Positions 1-8,702 of a DNA stretch of 64,000 bases are shown here, one piece after another. The position numbers were made by a program, and so were the translations under genes. Each line of letters opens with the position of its first letter. Positions within the stretch are counted from its first letter, which is position 1. Origin of the DNA: Acidimicrobiales bacterium (GTDB lineage: Bacteria; Actinomycetota; Acidimicrobiia; Acidimicrobiales; MedAcidi-G1); contig JARQPW010000010.1 in assembly GCA_029577135.1 (NCBI GenBank), positions 1 to 64,000 of the forward strand. Reading direction: 5' to 3'. The notes under the pieces are model-generated. The model saw nothing but the letters and a program-made list of their open reading frames with translations, was not told where the DNA came from and made no database searches.

Positions 1-3000
1 ATGGTCCAGGCACCGGTCGGGCTGGCGTAACGGAAGATCCGCAGCGTCTGGTCGGAGGATGCGATCCCCATCGCATAGGTGGCGTCACCGTTGCCAAGGT
101 CGACCCGGACAGTCGCGATGTCGGCAATAAGGGTGGCTCCGGTCAACGCTGGAGCGATCTGTGTCTTGTCGACCGCATCAGCCGCGTTGACAAAGCCTTC
201 CATGTCGGCGATCCCGGAAAGCGCGTAGAAGTCCTGGCTCATTGGCCACACGAATGTTCCGGTTTCGTCGACATCGCCGGCGTTGGACATCGCTGGCAAC
301 TCGGCGACAAACGCGACAGCACCGTCGTTGAAACGCACCAGGTAGGCACTGCCGTTGGACAGTTTCATCAACCCGTAGAGGGCGCCATCCACCGGGTTGA
401 TCCCGACACCGTTGAGCGCCGTGTAGGCCGGGGACCGGTCGAACGGCAGCGAGAAGATCGTCGAATACTGGCCCTCAACCGGATCGAACGACTTCACGTC
501 GTAACCCACCCCGACTGTTCCGACCGCCTGAATCAACGCCGGATAGGTCGCACAGTCGAACGGATCCACTAACGCAATCGGCGTGTCGTCGTCGATGGTG
601 GTGATCGTGACGGTCTGGTCGTCGAGCGGGTCGTAGGCGTTGTCGCTGGAAGCATCGACAACGGCGATCGTGACAGTGGTTTCCTGGTTGCCGTCGTCGA
701 TGGTGTCGTCGACACCGGTGACGGTCACTGTTTGTGCGGTGTCCCAGTTGCCGTTCGTGAACGTCAACGTGGCCGGCGACACGGTTGCCTCGCCGGTGTC
801 CGCGGACGAGACCGCAACGACCACGTCGGAAAGGGGTTGGGTGGTCAACACCACAGTGAACGAGTCCGCCGATCCGGTTTCGTCGACGACGGTGGAACCG
901 TCGCTCTGCGACACGGACACGCCCGGTGAGTCGTCGTCAGAAGTCGTGACGGTCACCGTCTGGTCGGCCAACAAGTCGAACACGTCGTCGCTGAAGTCGG
1001 CGTCGACCGAAATAGTGATCGTGGTGTCCTGCGGACCGTCGGTGGCGGTGTCGTCGACGCCGGTGACGGTCACCGTCTGGGCGCTGTCCCAGTTCGCCGA
1101 CGTGAACGAAATCGACGTGGGCAACACGGTGGCTTCGTTGGTGTTGAGAGAAGACACGATGAGGACGACGTTGGAGGTGGGTTGGGTGTCGAGCACCACG
1201 CTGAACGTGCCGGTCGATCCGGCCTCGGTGACTGTCACCGTCGTGCCCGACAGGGTGTATCCGGCAACGTCGTCGTCGAATGTGGTGGCCGTCAGGGTCT
1301 GGTCGGCCAACGGGTCGAACGCGTTGTCGCTCGAAGCGTCGACTGAGAGCGTGATCGTGGTCACCTGGGTGCCGTCGTCGATGTCGTCGTCGACGCTGGC
1401 AACAGTCACAGTCTGTGCGTTGTCCCAGTTGCCGGACGTGAACGTCAACGTCGCCGGGGACACGGTGACCTCGCCTTCGTCCAAGGACAAGACCGAGATG
1501 ACCACCGGTAAGAACGGTTCGGAGTCGAGAACCACGGTGAACGAGTCGATCGACCCGGTTTCGTCGACCATCAGCGCGGTGACCTCATGCGAGTACCCGG
1601 TCTCGTCGTCGTCGCTGGTCGTGACAGTGACGGCCTGATTGGCCAGCGGGTCGTAGGTGTCGTCGCTGGAGCCGTCGACGGCGATGGTGACGGTCGTTTC
1701 CTGGTCGTCGTCGTCGACGTCGTCGTTAACGCCGGTGACGGTCACGGTCTGGGTGCTGTCCCAGTTGCCGTTCGTGAACGTCAACGTCGCCGGTGACACG
1801 GTTGCTTCGCCGGTGTCGGCCGACGTGACCGTCAACACGACGTTAGAGGTGGGTTGGGTGTCGAGTACCACGGTGAACGTGGCGGTCGAGCCGGCTTCGG
1901 TGACCGTCGCCGTCGTACCCGACAGGGTGTATCCGGCGGTGTCGTCGTCGGATGTGGTGGTGGCGGTGACGGTCTGGTCGGCGAGGCCGTCGAAGGCGTT
2001 GTCGCTGTTGTCGTCGTCGACGGCGATCGTGACCGTGGTGTCCTGGTCGCCGTCGTCGACCGAGTCGTCGACACCCGTCACGGTCACCGTCTGGGTGGTG
2101 TTCCAGTTGCCGGTGGTGAACGTCAACGTCGACGCAGACACGGTTGCCTCGCCGGTGTCGCCCGAGGCCACGGTGAGCACCACATTCGAGGTGGGTTGAG
2201 AATCGAGTACCACGGTGAACGTGTCGGTCGAGCCGGCTTCGGTGACCGACACGGTGGTCTTGGACAACGTGAACGCGGCGGTGTCGTCGTCGGTGGTGGT
2301 GGCGGTGACGGTCTGGTCGGTGAGGCCGTCGAAGGTGTCGTCGCTGTTGTCGTCGTCGACGGCGATCGTGACCATGGTGTTCTGGTTGCCGTCGTCGACC
2401 GAGTCGTTGACGCCTGTGATGGTCACCGTCTGGGGCGTGAACCAGTTGAACGCCCCGAACAGCAGCGTCGACGGCGACACGGTCGCCTCTCCGGTGTCAG
2501 CCGAAGACACGTCCAATGCGACCGTGCCTGTCGGTTCGGTGTTGAGCACAACGGTGAACGTGTCCGTCGACCCGCCTTCGGTGACCGAAGCCGTGGTCTT
2601 CGACAGCGTGTATCCGGAAGTGTCGTCGTCGACGGCGGTGGCCGTCACCACCTGATCAGCGGTGCCGTCGAACTCGTCGGCGGACGAGGCAGCCACGACA
2701 GCGACGGTCAACGACACGTCCTGGTTGCCGTCGTCGACGTTGTCGTCGACAGCTGTCACGGTCACCGTCTGGGGCGTCGACCAGTTGGCCACAGTGAACG
2801 TCAGCGTAGATGGGGAGGTGTCATTGACCCGGGCCTGGTCGGTGCCCGAAGGCGTGACGGTTACGACGACGTCGGAGGTGGGCTGGTAGTCGAGCACGGC
2901 GGTGAACGCGCCCGTCGAACCACCTTCGGTCGCTGACACAGTGGTTGAGGACAGCGTCACCCCGCCGACGCAGCCGGTCGCTGCCAGGTTCTCGACGGTC

Positions 3001-5105
3001 GAGACGCTCCGGGACACGTAGTCCCTGTTGGCCAAAGCGAAGTAGACGCTGTAGCCGGACGGGACCAAACCGTTATGGGGAGCCTCCTCGGTGTCGGCAC
3101 CCGTTGCGACACCGTCCTCCTCCCATTGGAGGATGCCGCTGCTTTCGTGGACGTAGTAGGAGACCGGGTTGTTGGCGTTGGCGCTGCTCGCCCAGCCGCG
3201 GACCTGGAAGGCTTCCGACAGCATCGAGGTGTTGCCGTCGTGGTCGTTCGCGTTGCCCGACCAGAGCTGGTTGTAGTCCGACATGGTCACCGAGTACGTC
3301 GAGTAGGTCTCCCAGATGTAGTCGCCGATACCGAGTCCCGAGGCCGCCAGGGCGGAGTCCTCGACCACGTAGAGGCGGTGCCCGAGGCCATCGATGTGGT
3401 CGAACTCCCACTTGCCGCTTGGACAAAGGGGTGTGGACAGCACGACTTCGGACAGCCAGCCTTCGAGGTCGGTGCCGTCGACGGGGCCGTGGACGACGTC
3501 CCAGCCTGACGGGGCGTTTTCCACCCATGCGGCGTTGCCGGCCGCCAGCTCTCCCGACGAGGTCCACTTGACCACCCACGCATCCGACTTACTGCCGTTG
3601 GCTGCCCACCAGGCGTCACCGGTGCCCGGATCCCAGTCGGCTGCTCCCCACAGGGTGCCGGAGATGTAGACGTTGTCGGACGAGTCGAGGTCCACGCCGA
3701 ACGCATACATGGTGCCCGTGCTCTGGATCTGCTTGGCCCACACGAGGTCACCTGACGCGTCCAGCTTCACACCGAAGGCGTCCGGGTTGTCGCCGACGTA
3801 CGTGAACTCGGTGGTGCCGACGCCAGGGTCGAAATCGACGGTGTCCCGGAAGTAGCCGGCTACGTACACGTTGCCCGACGAATCCACAGCGACGGCCTCG
3901 CCGGAGTCGATGTTGGTGCCGGACGTCGTGGAGAACGCCTTTGCCCATACGCCGTTGCCGTCCGAGCCGACCTTGATCACGTAGGCGTCGAACTGGGACA
4001 TGGTCGGCAACGTGATCGAGGAACCGACGCCGGGATCGAAGTCCGGCGTCCCGCTGCCCCGGTAGTAGCCCGTAGCGTAAATGTTGTCGGAGGCGTCAGT
4101 GGTGAGCGCCATGAGGCGGTCGTGATGGCCGCCACCGACGAGGCCCACCCAGTCAAGGGTCCCGTCAGCGTCGATCCTCGAGATGAACCCTTCGAAGTGG
4201 CCGTTTCCGGTGAGGAGGGTCTCCCCGCACGAAGACGTGCAGCCACCGGCAATCGGGTGGTAGTTCACAGCGGCATTCGTGTCCTGGTAGTTGCCGACGG
4301 TGACCACGTAGCCCGACGAGTCGATCTCCAGGTCGTTGGCGATATCTATGTTGGATCCGCCCCAGTGGCGGGTCCACACCGTGTTGCCTGAAGAGTCGAG
4401 CTTGACCAGGAAGACGTCGGACTTGGTCGAGTCGGTCACAGGGGCCACGTTGGTGGTCGTGGCACCCGGGTCGATATCGACTGTGCCCTCGAAGGTGCCC
4501 GTGAAATAGACGTTGCCTGCCGAGTCGACGTCGACGCCGTGGCCTTCGACCGTCTCGGTGCCGCCGATGACCCGCCACCACGTCACAGCACCCGACGAGT
4601 CCAGCTTCGCTACATAGGCGTCGTAGTCGCCCAGCGACGTGACGTCGTCGGAGTCGTCGTCTTCGAAGTCCATCGAGCCCTTGAAGCGGCCCGTCACGTA
4701 CACGTTGCCGGAGGCGTCGAGGGCACAGTCGTCGACCTCGTCCTGGCCGGAAGCATCCATCAGCGACGACCACACCAGGTTTCCTGCCGTGTCGAGCTTC
4801 GTGACCAGCGACGACGAACTACCGGTGGGCGTTTCGGTGACCGAGACGTCGTCGTAGTAGTTGGGGTCGACGTCCCCGTTGCCGGTCAGGTAGCCGCAGG
4901 TGTGGATGTTTCCCGACGAGTCGACAACGACGTCATTGGCGTACCCATGGTTGCCACCGCCCCATACGGCGATCGCGCCGTCCGATGACGACCAGGCCTG
5001 CGCCGGTGGGGGAGAGGTGTCGGTCGCCAGGGCCGAAAGGGCCGCCACCAGGCCCATGACGACACTGATCCGCAACCACCGCATCACTCCAAGCAATCGT
5101 CCCAT
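1..5105 (-). CDS. Large secreted SBBP-repeat / Calx-beta repeat protein, 3' end outside window
   Basis: The reading frame from ATG 5105 stays open to the left edge, about 1700 codons, so the C-terminus is missing. Residues 1-36 look like a signal peptide (basic start, hydrophobic core, processing near AQAWSS). Residues about 40-480 carry repeats of the type VAVDSSGNVYVAGYF...VDFDPG, typical of SBBP/beta-propeller repeats. Residues about 520-715 are a non-repetitive globular stretch. Residues about 718-1500 are seven tandem Calx-beta-like modules (SxTTVTVTEAGST..FTVVLDTQPTS type). A further propeller-like segment follows to the edge. The start overlaps the stop of the upstream paralogue by one base (TGATG) and is preceded by GGGGGAG, so it is probably translationally coupled. 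Role inferred: large extracellular or surface structural or adhesive protein; the ligand is unknown. Confidence 0.8.
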   Translation of the reverse strand, partial: MGRLLGVMRWLRISVVMGLVAALSALATDTSPPPAQAWSSSDGAIAVWGGGNHGYANDVVVDSSGNIHTCGYLTGNGDVDPNYYDDVSVTETPTGSSSSLVTKLDTAGNLVWSSLMDASGQDEVDDCALDASGNVYVTGRFKGSMDFEDDDSDDVTSLGDYDAYVAKLDSSGAVTWWRVIGGTETVEGHGVDVDSAGNVYFTGTFEGTVDIDPGATTTNVAPVTDSTKSDVFLVKLDSSGNTVWTRHWGGSNIDIANDLEIDSSGYVVTVGNYQDTNAAVNYHPIAGGCTSSCGETLLTGNGHFEGFISRIDADGTLDWVGLVGGGHHDRLMALTTDASDNIYATGYYRGSGTPDFDPGVGSSITLPTMSQFDAYVIKVGSDGNGVWAKAFSTTSGTNIDSGEAVAVDSSGNVYVAGYFRDTVDFDPGVGTTEFTYVGDNPDAFGVKLDASGDLVWAKQIQSTGTMYAFGVDLDSSDNVYISGTLWGAADWDPGTGDAWWAANGSKSDAWVVKWTSSGELAAGNAAWVENAPSGWDVVHGPVDGTDLEGWLSEVVLSTPLCPSGKWEFDHIDGLGHRLYVVEDSALAASGLGIGDYIWETYSTYSVTMSDYNQLWSGNANDHDGNTSMLSEAFQVRGWASSANANNPVSYYVHESSGILQWEEDGVATGADTEEAPHNGLVPSGYSVYFALANRDYVSRSVSTVENLAATGCVGGVTLSSTTVSATEGGSTGAFTAVLDYQPTSDVVVTVTPSGTDQARVNDTSPSTLTFTVANWSTPQTVTVTAVDDNVDDGNQDVSLTVAVVAASSADEFDGTADQVVTATAVDDDTSGYTLSKTTASVTEGGSTDTFTVVLNTEPTGTVALDVSSADTGEATVSPSTLLFGAFNWFTPQTVTITGVNDSVDDGNQNTMVTIAVDDDNSDDTFDGLTDQTVTATTTDDDTAAFTLSKTTVSVTEAGSTDTFTVVLDSQPTSNVVLTVASGDTGEATVSASTLTFTTGNWNTTQTVTVTGVDDSVDDGDQDTTVTIAVDDDNSDNAFDGLADQTVTATTTSDDDTAGYTLSGTTATVTEAGSTATFTVVLDTQPTSNVVLTVTSADTGEATVSPATLTFTNGNWDSTQTVTVTGVNDDVDDDDQETTVTIAVDGSSDDTYDPLANQAVTVTTSDDDETGYSHEVTALMVDETGSIDSFTVVLDSEPFLPVVISVLSLDEGEVTVSPATLTFTSGNWDNAQTVTVASVDDDIDDGTQVTTITLSVDASSDNAFDPLADQTLTATTFDDDVAGYTLSGTTVTVTEAGSTGTFSVVLDTQPTSNVVLIVSSLNTNEATVLPTSISFTSANWDSAQTVTVTGVDDTATDGPQDTTITISVDADFSDDVFDLLADQTVTVTTSDDDSPGVSVSQSDGSTVVDETGSADSFTVVLTTQPLSDVVVAVSSADTGEATVSPATLTFTNGNWDTAQTVTVTGVDDTIDDGNQETTVTIAVVDASSDNAYDPLDDQTVTITTIDDDTPIALVDPFDCATYPALIQAVGTVGVGYDVKSFDPVEGQYSTIFSLPFDRSPAYTALNGVGINPVDGALYGLMKLSNGSAYLVRFNDGAVAFVAELPAMSNAGDVDETGTFVWPMSQDFYALSGIADMEGFVNAADAVDKTQIAPALTGATLIADIATVRVDLGNGDATYAMGIASSDQTLRIFRYASPTGAWT
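600..2950 (-). repeat. Seven tandem Calx-beta-coding repeats, unit about 340 bp
   Basis: The motif coding for VTVTGV (plus-strand cacggtcaccgtctgg-like) recurs near 720, 1062, 1400, 1737, 2079, 2418 and 2760, giving a period of about 339-342 bp (113 codons). Units keep the reading frame and differ by point changes. Two further units of the same family lie in the neighbouring gene near 5310 and 5650. The segment around 5655-5740 is nearly identical to those around 725-810 and 1742-1827, which suggests recent exchange between the paralogues. Confidence 0.8.
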
Positions 5106-6412
5106 CACCGGTCTCCCCCTGTTCCTCCGTTGGTTGTTCCTCCGTTGGCTGTTTCTCCGTCGAGGCGGGCAGCCAGTTCCGAAGCCGGGCCGCGTCCGTG
5201 TTCGTTTTCGCCCAGTACCTTCCACGACGTCGTGCCTTGGGTGCGGGTAACTGGCAGTGCCAGGGTGCCGGGGGCTTCGGGGTCGTCGACGTCGACGACG
5301 TCGTTAACGCCGGTGACCGTCACATATTGGGATGTCGACCAGTTCGACGACGTGAACGTCAACGTCGCCGGTGACACGGTCGCCTCACCGGTGTCGGCCG
5401 ACGACACAGAGAACACGACGTCAGAAATAGGTTGCGTGTCGAGCACGACAGTGAATGTGGCGGTCGTCCCGGTTTCGGCGACAGTGACCGTTGTGTCCGA
5501 CAGGGTGTAGCCGGCGGTGTCGTCGTCGGCGGTTGTGGCCGTCACCGTCGAATCGGCGACATTGTCGTAGGTGTCGTCGCTGTTGGCGTCGTCGACAGCG
5601 ACGGTGATCGTTGTCTCCTGGTCGCCGTCGTCGACGACGTCGTTAACGCCGGTGACGGTCACTGTTTGGGCGCTGTCCCAGTTGCCGTTCGTGAACGTCA
5701 ACGTCGCCGGTGACACGGTCGCCTCACCAGTGTCGGCTGACGTGACGGTCAACACGACATCAGACGTCGGCGGGGCGTCGAGCACGACCGTGAACTCCTC
5801 CGCAGTCGGACCGGCTTCGGACACCGACACCGTCGCCTTCGACACCGACACCCCCGCAGGATTGGCGGTGGCGAGGTTGCCCGACGAGTCCAACTTCAAA
5901 ACGAACGCGTCAACGCCGGCGTTCGAGGTGAGTTCGGCGGTTCCCGAACCCGGGTCGAAGTCGACCGTGTCGCTGAAGTACCCGGCGGTGTACACGTTGC
6001 CCGACGAATCCACCGCCACCGAATAGCCGCCGTCGGTGCCGGTGTCGCCGAAGCTTTTGGCCCACACCAGGTCCCCTGACGAGTCCAACTTCGACACGAA
6101 CCCGTCGTAATTGCCGTTCGAGGTGAGGTTGGTAGTGCCCGCACCCGGGTCGAAGTCGACCGTGTGCCTGAAGAGTCCGGCGGTGTACACGTTGCCTGAC
6201 GAGTCGACCGCCACCGAATAGCCAATCTCAACAGAGTCGCTGGCGCTGCCGAACACGGCGACCGCACTGTCATCCGACGACCACGCACCCACCGGCGACC
6301 CAGACACCCACACCAGCGTCGACGCAGACAACAACACCGCAGAGACAACACGCACTCTCAACGCCACCCGACGAACACCCTCGGCCATGGGACGACGATA
6401 GATGGTCCACAT
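5105..6412 (-). CDS. Secreted SBBP-repeat / Calx-beta protein, short paralogue
   Basis: 435 aa from ATG 6412; an internal ATG at 6388 (MAEGVRRVALR) gives a more typical signal peptide of about 35 residues ending near GSPVGAWSS and may be the true start. Two to three SBBP-type repeats (SVAVDSSGNVYTAG, VDFDPGAGT) fill residues about 60-165, then two Calx-beta modules (about 175-385). The tail is different from the large neighbour: a short TLALPVTRTQGTTSWKVLG stretch and a Gly/Thr/Asn-rich end (ETANGGTTNGGTGGDR) coded by small direct repeats. It has the same architecture as the downstream gene but lost most repeats. The stop codon overlaps the next start (TGATG), so the two form an operon. Probably an extracellular protein; function not known. 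Confidence 0.75.
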   Translation of the reverse strand: MWTIYRRPMAEGVRRVALRVRVVSAVLLSASTLVWVSGSPVGAWSSDDSAVAVFGSASDSVEIGYSVAVDSSGNVYTAGLFRHTVDFDPGAGTTNLTSNGNYDGFVSKLDSSGDLVWAKSFGDTGTDGGYSVAVDSSGNVYTAGYFSDTVDFDPGSGTAELTSNAGVDAFVLKLDSSGNLATANPAGVSVSKATVSVSEAGPTAEEFTVVLDAPPTSDVVLTVTSADTGEATVSPATLTFTNGNWDSAQTVTVTGVNDVVDDGDQETTITVAVDDANSDDTYDNVADSTVTATTADDDTAGYTLSDTTVTVAETGTTATFTVVLDTQPISDVVFSVSSADTGEATVSPATLTFTSSNWSTSQYVTVTGVNDVVDVDDPEAPGTLALPVTRTQGTTSWKVLGENEHGRGPASELAARLDGETANGGTTNGGTGGDR

Positions 6413-6470
6413 CCACGCCCCCGTTGCAGCCCCGATCAGGGTCGTTGCGCCTCGGCAACGACCGCCATTC

Positions 6471-6525
6471 GCAGGCCGCGTACAGGCCGCGAGACATCGC
6501 GAAACAGTGCGAAACGACGCGAACC
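6471..6525 (+). repeat. 55-bp dispersed repeat, copy 1
   Basis: Aligns without gaps to 14576-14630 over 55 nt, with 42 positions identical by eye. Both copies begin gcaggccgcgt and end gacgcgaacc. The two copies bracket the region of gene relics and accessory genes, one just inside each side. Confidence 0.65.
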
Positions 6526-6597
6526 AGTGATCAACCCAAACTGCAGGTCAGAAGCGGTTTCGGGACGTTTGCGCAGGTCAGGGGTTTGGGGTTGATC

Positions 6598-6645
6598 GAT
6601 CTGGGGGACCGAAGGTCGGGAGTTCAAATCTCCCCAGCCCGACCA
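6598..6645 (+). repeat. tRNA-3'-half-like repeat, copy A
   Basis: The 35 nt at 6598-6632 are identical to 7596-7630 and differ at three positions from 10584-10618. The sequence resembles the 3' part of a tRNA: a GACC-GAA-GGTC mini-hairpin, a T-arm-like GGGAG-TTCAAAT-CTCCC, a seven-base acceptor-like strand and ACCA at 6642-6645. No matching 5' acceptor strand (CGGGCTG) is found upstream, so this is not a complete tRNA. It could be a relic or attachment site of integration into a tRNA gene. Confidence 0.6.
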
Positions 6646-6734
6646 CCCGAAAACCCTGCCTGAACAGGCGGTATGAAGAAAACGGGAATACTCAGGCGGA
6701 ACGCTGGAATTCGTTCAGGCCGCTCAGCCTGATC

Positions 6735-7391
6735 TCAGACCAGGCGCCGCATGACGTTTGATTCGGCCATCAGGGTCACCCCGGGGATGGCCGCTGCGGT
6801 ACCGAGCCGCTCTTGGAAGCCCGAGTCGGCCATGCCCCGGGCGGTTTCCGCCGCCCAGTCGGAGAGCGAGCCCCAGCCCACGATCAGCCGAACGCTGGGT
6901 CCCGTTCCCATCACGCTGGTACACACAGTGATCGGAGCACCCGTCACCTCATGAAACCGTTCGGCGACACCGATCGAGGCACTGGCCAGCGGGCCCAACT
7001 GCGGAAGTGGAGGCCGGTGGAGGATGTTGGTCACGTAGGCCGGGACCTCCGACCATTCGCCCAGTACGTGGGCCACGTTCCAGAACGAGTCCTCGGGTCG
7101 TTCGTCCACGCAGTCGTTTACGGCGGCCGCGAGGGCGCCCAGGGCCTCCCCGTCGGCATCGTCGTGCATCAGTGCCCCGGAGGTGAACGCCTCGATGTCG
7201 GGCACCAGGGCCGAGGCCCCGTACTCCCCCTGGGTGCCGACCACCGTCTCCCAGAGGTTGTAGCCGTAGTCGGACACTGCGTTGATGGCCTCGTGGACGG
7301 CCACCAGGGCATCGGTTGCCTCGGCCTGTCGCCCGGGCTCCATGAGGAAGACTCGGTTCCAGATCTGCACGGCATTCCCGCCTTTCGTCAT
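6735..7391 (-). CDS. Conserved hypothetical protein
   Basis: 218 aa from ATG 7391; a GTG at 7370 (VQIWNRVFLMEPGR) preceded by AAAGGCGGG is an alternative start. I do not recognise the family. The protein looks soluble, with no signal peptide or membrane segment. It appears to have two similar halves, each starting with a short beta-strand-like segment (WNRVFLMEPGRQAEAT and APITVCTSVMGTGPSVRLIVGWGSL), which hints at a duplicated alpha-beta barrel (EthD/NIPSNAP-like) fold; that is a guess. It stands alone between tRNA-like repeat copies A and B, like a cassette. Confidence 0.5.
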   Translation of the reverse strand: MTKGGNAVQIWNRVFLMEPGRQAEATDALVAVHEAINAVSDYGYNLWETVVGTQGEYGASALVPDIEAFTSGALMHDDADGEALGALAAAVNDCVDERPEDSFWNVAHVLGEWSEVPAYVTNILHRPPLPQLGPLASASIGVAERFHEVTGAPITVCTSVMGTGPSVRLIVGWGSLSDWAAETARGMADSGFQERLGTAAAIPGVTLMAESNVMRRLV

Positions 7392-7595
7392 CCTCGCCGG
7401 GAGTTCCAGCGCACGGACCACGATGACATAGGGCGTTCGGGGGGTCAACCGTGGCGACTCTGGCCCGCTTACGCGTTGCACACTTCATTGCACAGAGTGC
7501 GCACCACCAGACGTACATAGGCATACCCGTCCGACACACATCCCTCAATCCACGGGTGCTAGCGGTTCAGGCGGACGTCCTGGACAGATTTCTGT

Positions 7596-7643
7596 GATCT
7601 GGGGGACCGAAGGTCGGGAGTTCAAATCTCGGTAGCTTGACCA
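7596..7643 (+). repeat. tRNA-3'-half-like repeat, copy B
   Basis: Identical to copy A over its first 35 nt (7596-7630); it then diverges into ggtagcttgacca, ending again in ACCA at 7640-7643. The 20 nt just upstream (7581-7600, tggacagatttctgtgatct) are close to the reverse complement of the sequence that follows the tRNA 5'-half relic at 13798-13818. Confidence 0.6.
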
Positions 7644-7679
7644 CTCGATGAACGGTCGGTGTCGGCGGGGTTTCAGGTC

Positions 7680-8693
7680 TCAGATTCGGTAGACGCGGGA
7701 CGCCGTGCCGCTGAACATTGCGGTCTGTTCCTCCTCAGAGAATTCACCGGCGATCTTCTTGAGGGCGTTGTAGAGCACCCTGTAAGAGACGGACAGCCGG
7801 TCCACTGGGAAGTTGCTCTCGAACATGCACCGGTCGGGGCCGAAGCACTCGATGGCGTGGAGGTAGTAGCGCCCCTGGGCGTCGACCAGTTCGTCTGAGG
7901 TGGCCGGACGTTCGGCCAGGTGCCAGCCGAACCCGTTGTCAGGCATGGCCAGGCCACCCAGCTTGGCCACCACGTTGGGACACCTGGCGAGTATCTCGAT
8001 GTCGTCCCGCCAGCGGTCGAAGATCTCCTCGCGCTGCGACTCGTAGGGGCCGACGCCGAGCGGGGTTCCGAAGTGGTCCAGGATGATCGTCGTGTCCGGG
8101 GCGGCGCGGGCCATCTCGGCGAATTCCCGAAGTTGGTAGTGGTAGTGCCAACTCTCGTAGGTGTAGCCCAACCTTCCCAAGAGACGCACCCCGTTCCGGA
8201 AGGCCTCGTCGGCGAAGAGCCCTGGTGGCGCCCGTCCGGGGATCATCATGACGTCGGGGTGTTTGGCGTGTGCCCCGGCATGGCGGATGCCCCGGAACAG
8301 GCCCCGGCCGGCCTCCTCGTGGGCTTCGAGCACCACCTCGACGGCTTCACCGAGGGTCAGGTCGGCATGGGCCACGATTCCGGCGATCCTGGCCCCTGGT
8401 CCAGATGTGCTGTCGGCCGCGATCCCGGCCACGAACTCTGTTTCACCGACCGGACGCAGTTCTTCGGGTCCGTCCGGTCGGTAGGAGGCCCGACATTCCA
8501 CGAACACCGTCCTCTCGACGTTGTGACCCGACCCGGTATCGGCCCAGAGGTCCTCGAGCAGGTAGTCCATTCCGCTCCGTTCCCACAGGTGGTGGTGCGG
8601 GTCGACGATCGGTCGCTCCGGATCGATGACCGGTTCGGCGACCGATGCGTGCCACTCGGGACTGGGCGGGACGAAGGGCCTTCGTTCGGTCAT
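7680..8693 (-). CDS. Amidohydrolase family protein (amidohydrolase 2 type)
   Basis: 337 aa, the usual length for PF04909-type metal-dependent hydrolases, which cover decarboxylases, lactonases and 2-pyrone-4,6-dicarboxylate-type hydrolases. The N-terminal metal motif is DPHHHLWE (His33-35). Further likely ligands are in HYHYQL near residue 187 and ILDHFGTP near 203, and a late Asp lies in ESNFPVDR. Substrate not deducible; LigI- or L-fuconolactonase-like lactone hydrolysis is plausible. Probably cytoplasmic. It is the second gene of a two-gene minus-strand unit, 9 bp behind the SRPBCC-PDZ gene. Confidence 0.8.
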   Translation of the reverse strand: MTERRPFVPPSPEWHASVAEPVIDPERPIVDPHHHLWERSGMDYLLEDLWADTGSGHNVERTVFVECRASYRPDGPEELRPVGETEFVAGIAADSTSGPGARIAGIVAHADLTLGEAVEVVLEAHEEAGRGLFRGIRHAGAHAKHPDVMMIPGRAPPGLFADEAFRNGVRLLGRLGYTYESWHYHYQLREFAEMARAAPDTTIILDHFGTPLGVGPYESQREEIFDRWRDDIEILARCPNVVAKLGGLAMPDNGFGWHLAERPATSDELVDAQGRYYLHAIECFGPDRCMFESNFPVDRLSVSYRVLYNALKKIAGEFSEEEQTAMFSGTASRVYRI

Positions 8694-8702
8694 GAGCGGA
8701 AA

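Larger units (their letters stand above)
6413..6734. other. Intergenic region holding repeats, no gene
   Basis: I see no convincing gene in this 322-bp gap. It holds the 55-bp dispersed repeat (6471-6525), the first tRNA-3'-half-like repeat (6598-6645) and a small inverted repeat gcctgaacaggc at 6658-6669. Short frames here (for example 6436-6627 minus, 6424-6663 plus) owe their sequence to these repeats. Confidence 0.6.

Noticed and set aside
640-1638. Plus-strand 332-codon frame rich in Ser, Thr and Val
   Set aside because: Antisense reflection of the Calx-beta repeats (gtcgtcgac-type codons) of the minus-strand gene; no start signal or recognisable domain.
600-2950. CRISPR or satellite array
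   Set aside because: The 340-bp period corresponds to protein modules in frame, with protein-level conservation.
6598-6645. A complete functional tRNA gene
   Set aside because: No 5' acceptor strand pairing with the 3' strand and no D-arm or anticodon arm at proper distance; only a 3'-half-like sequence.
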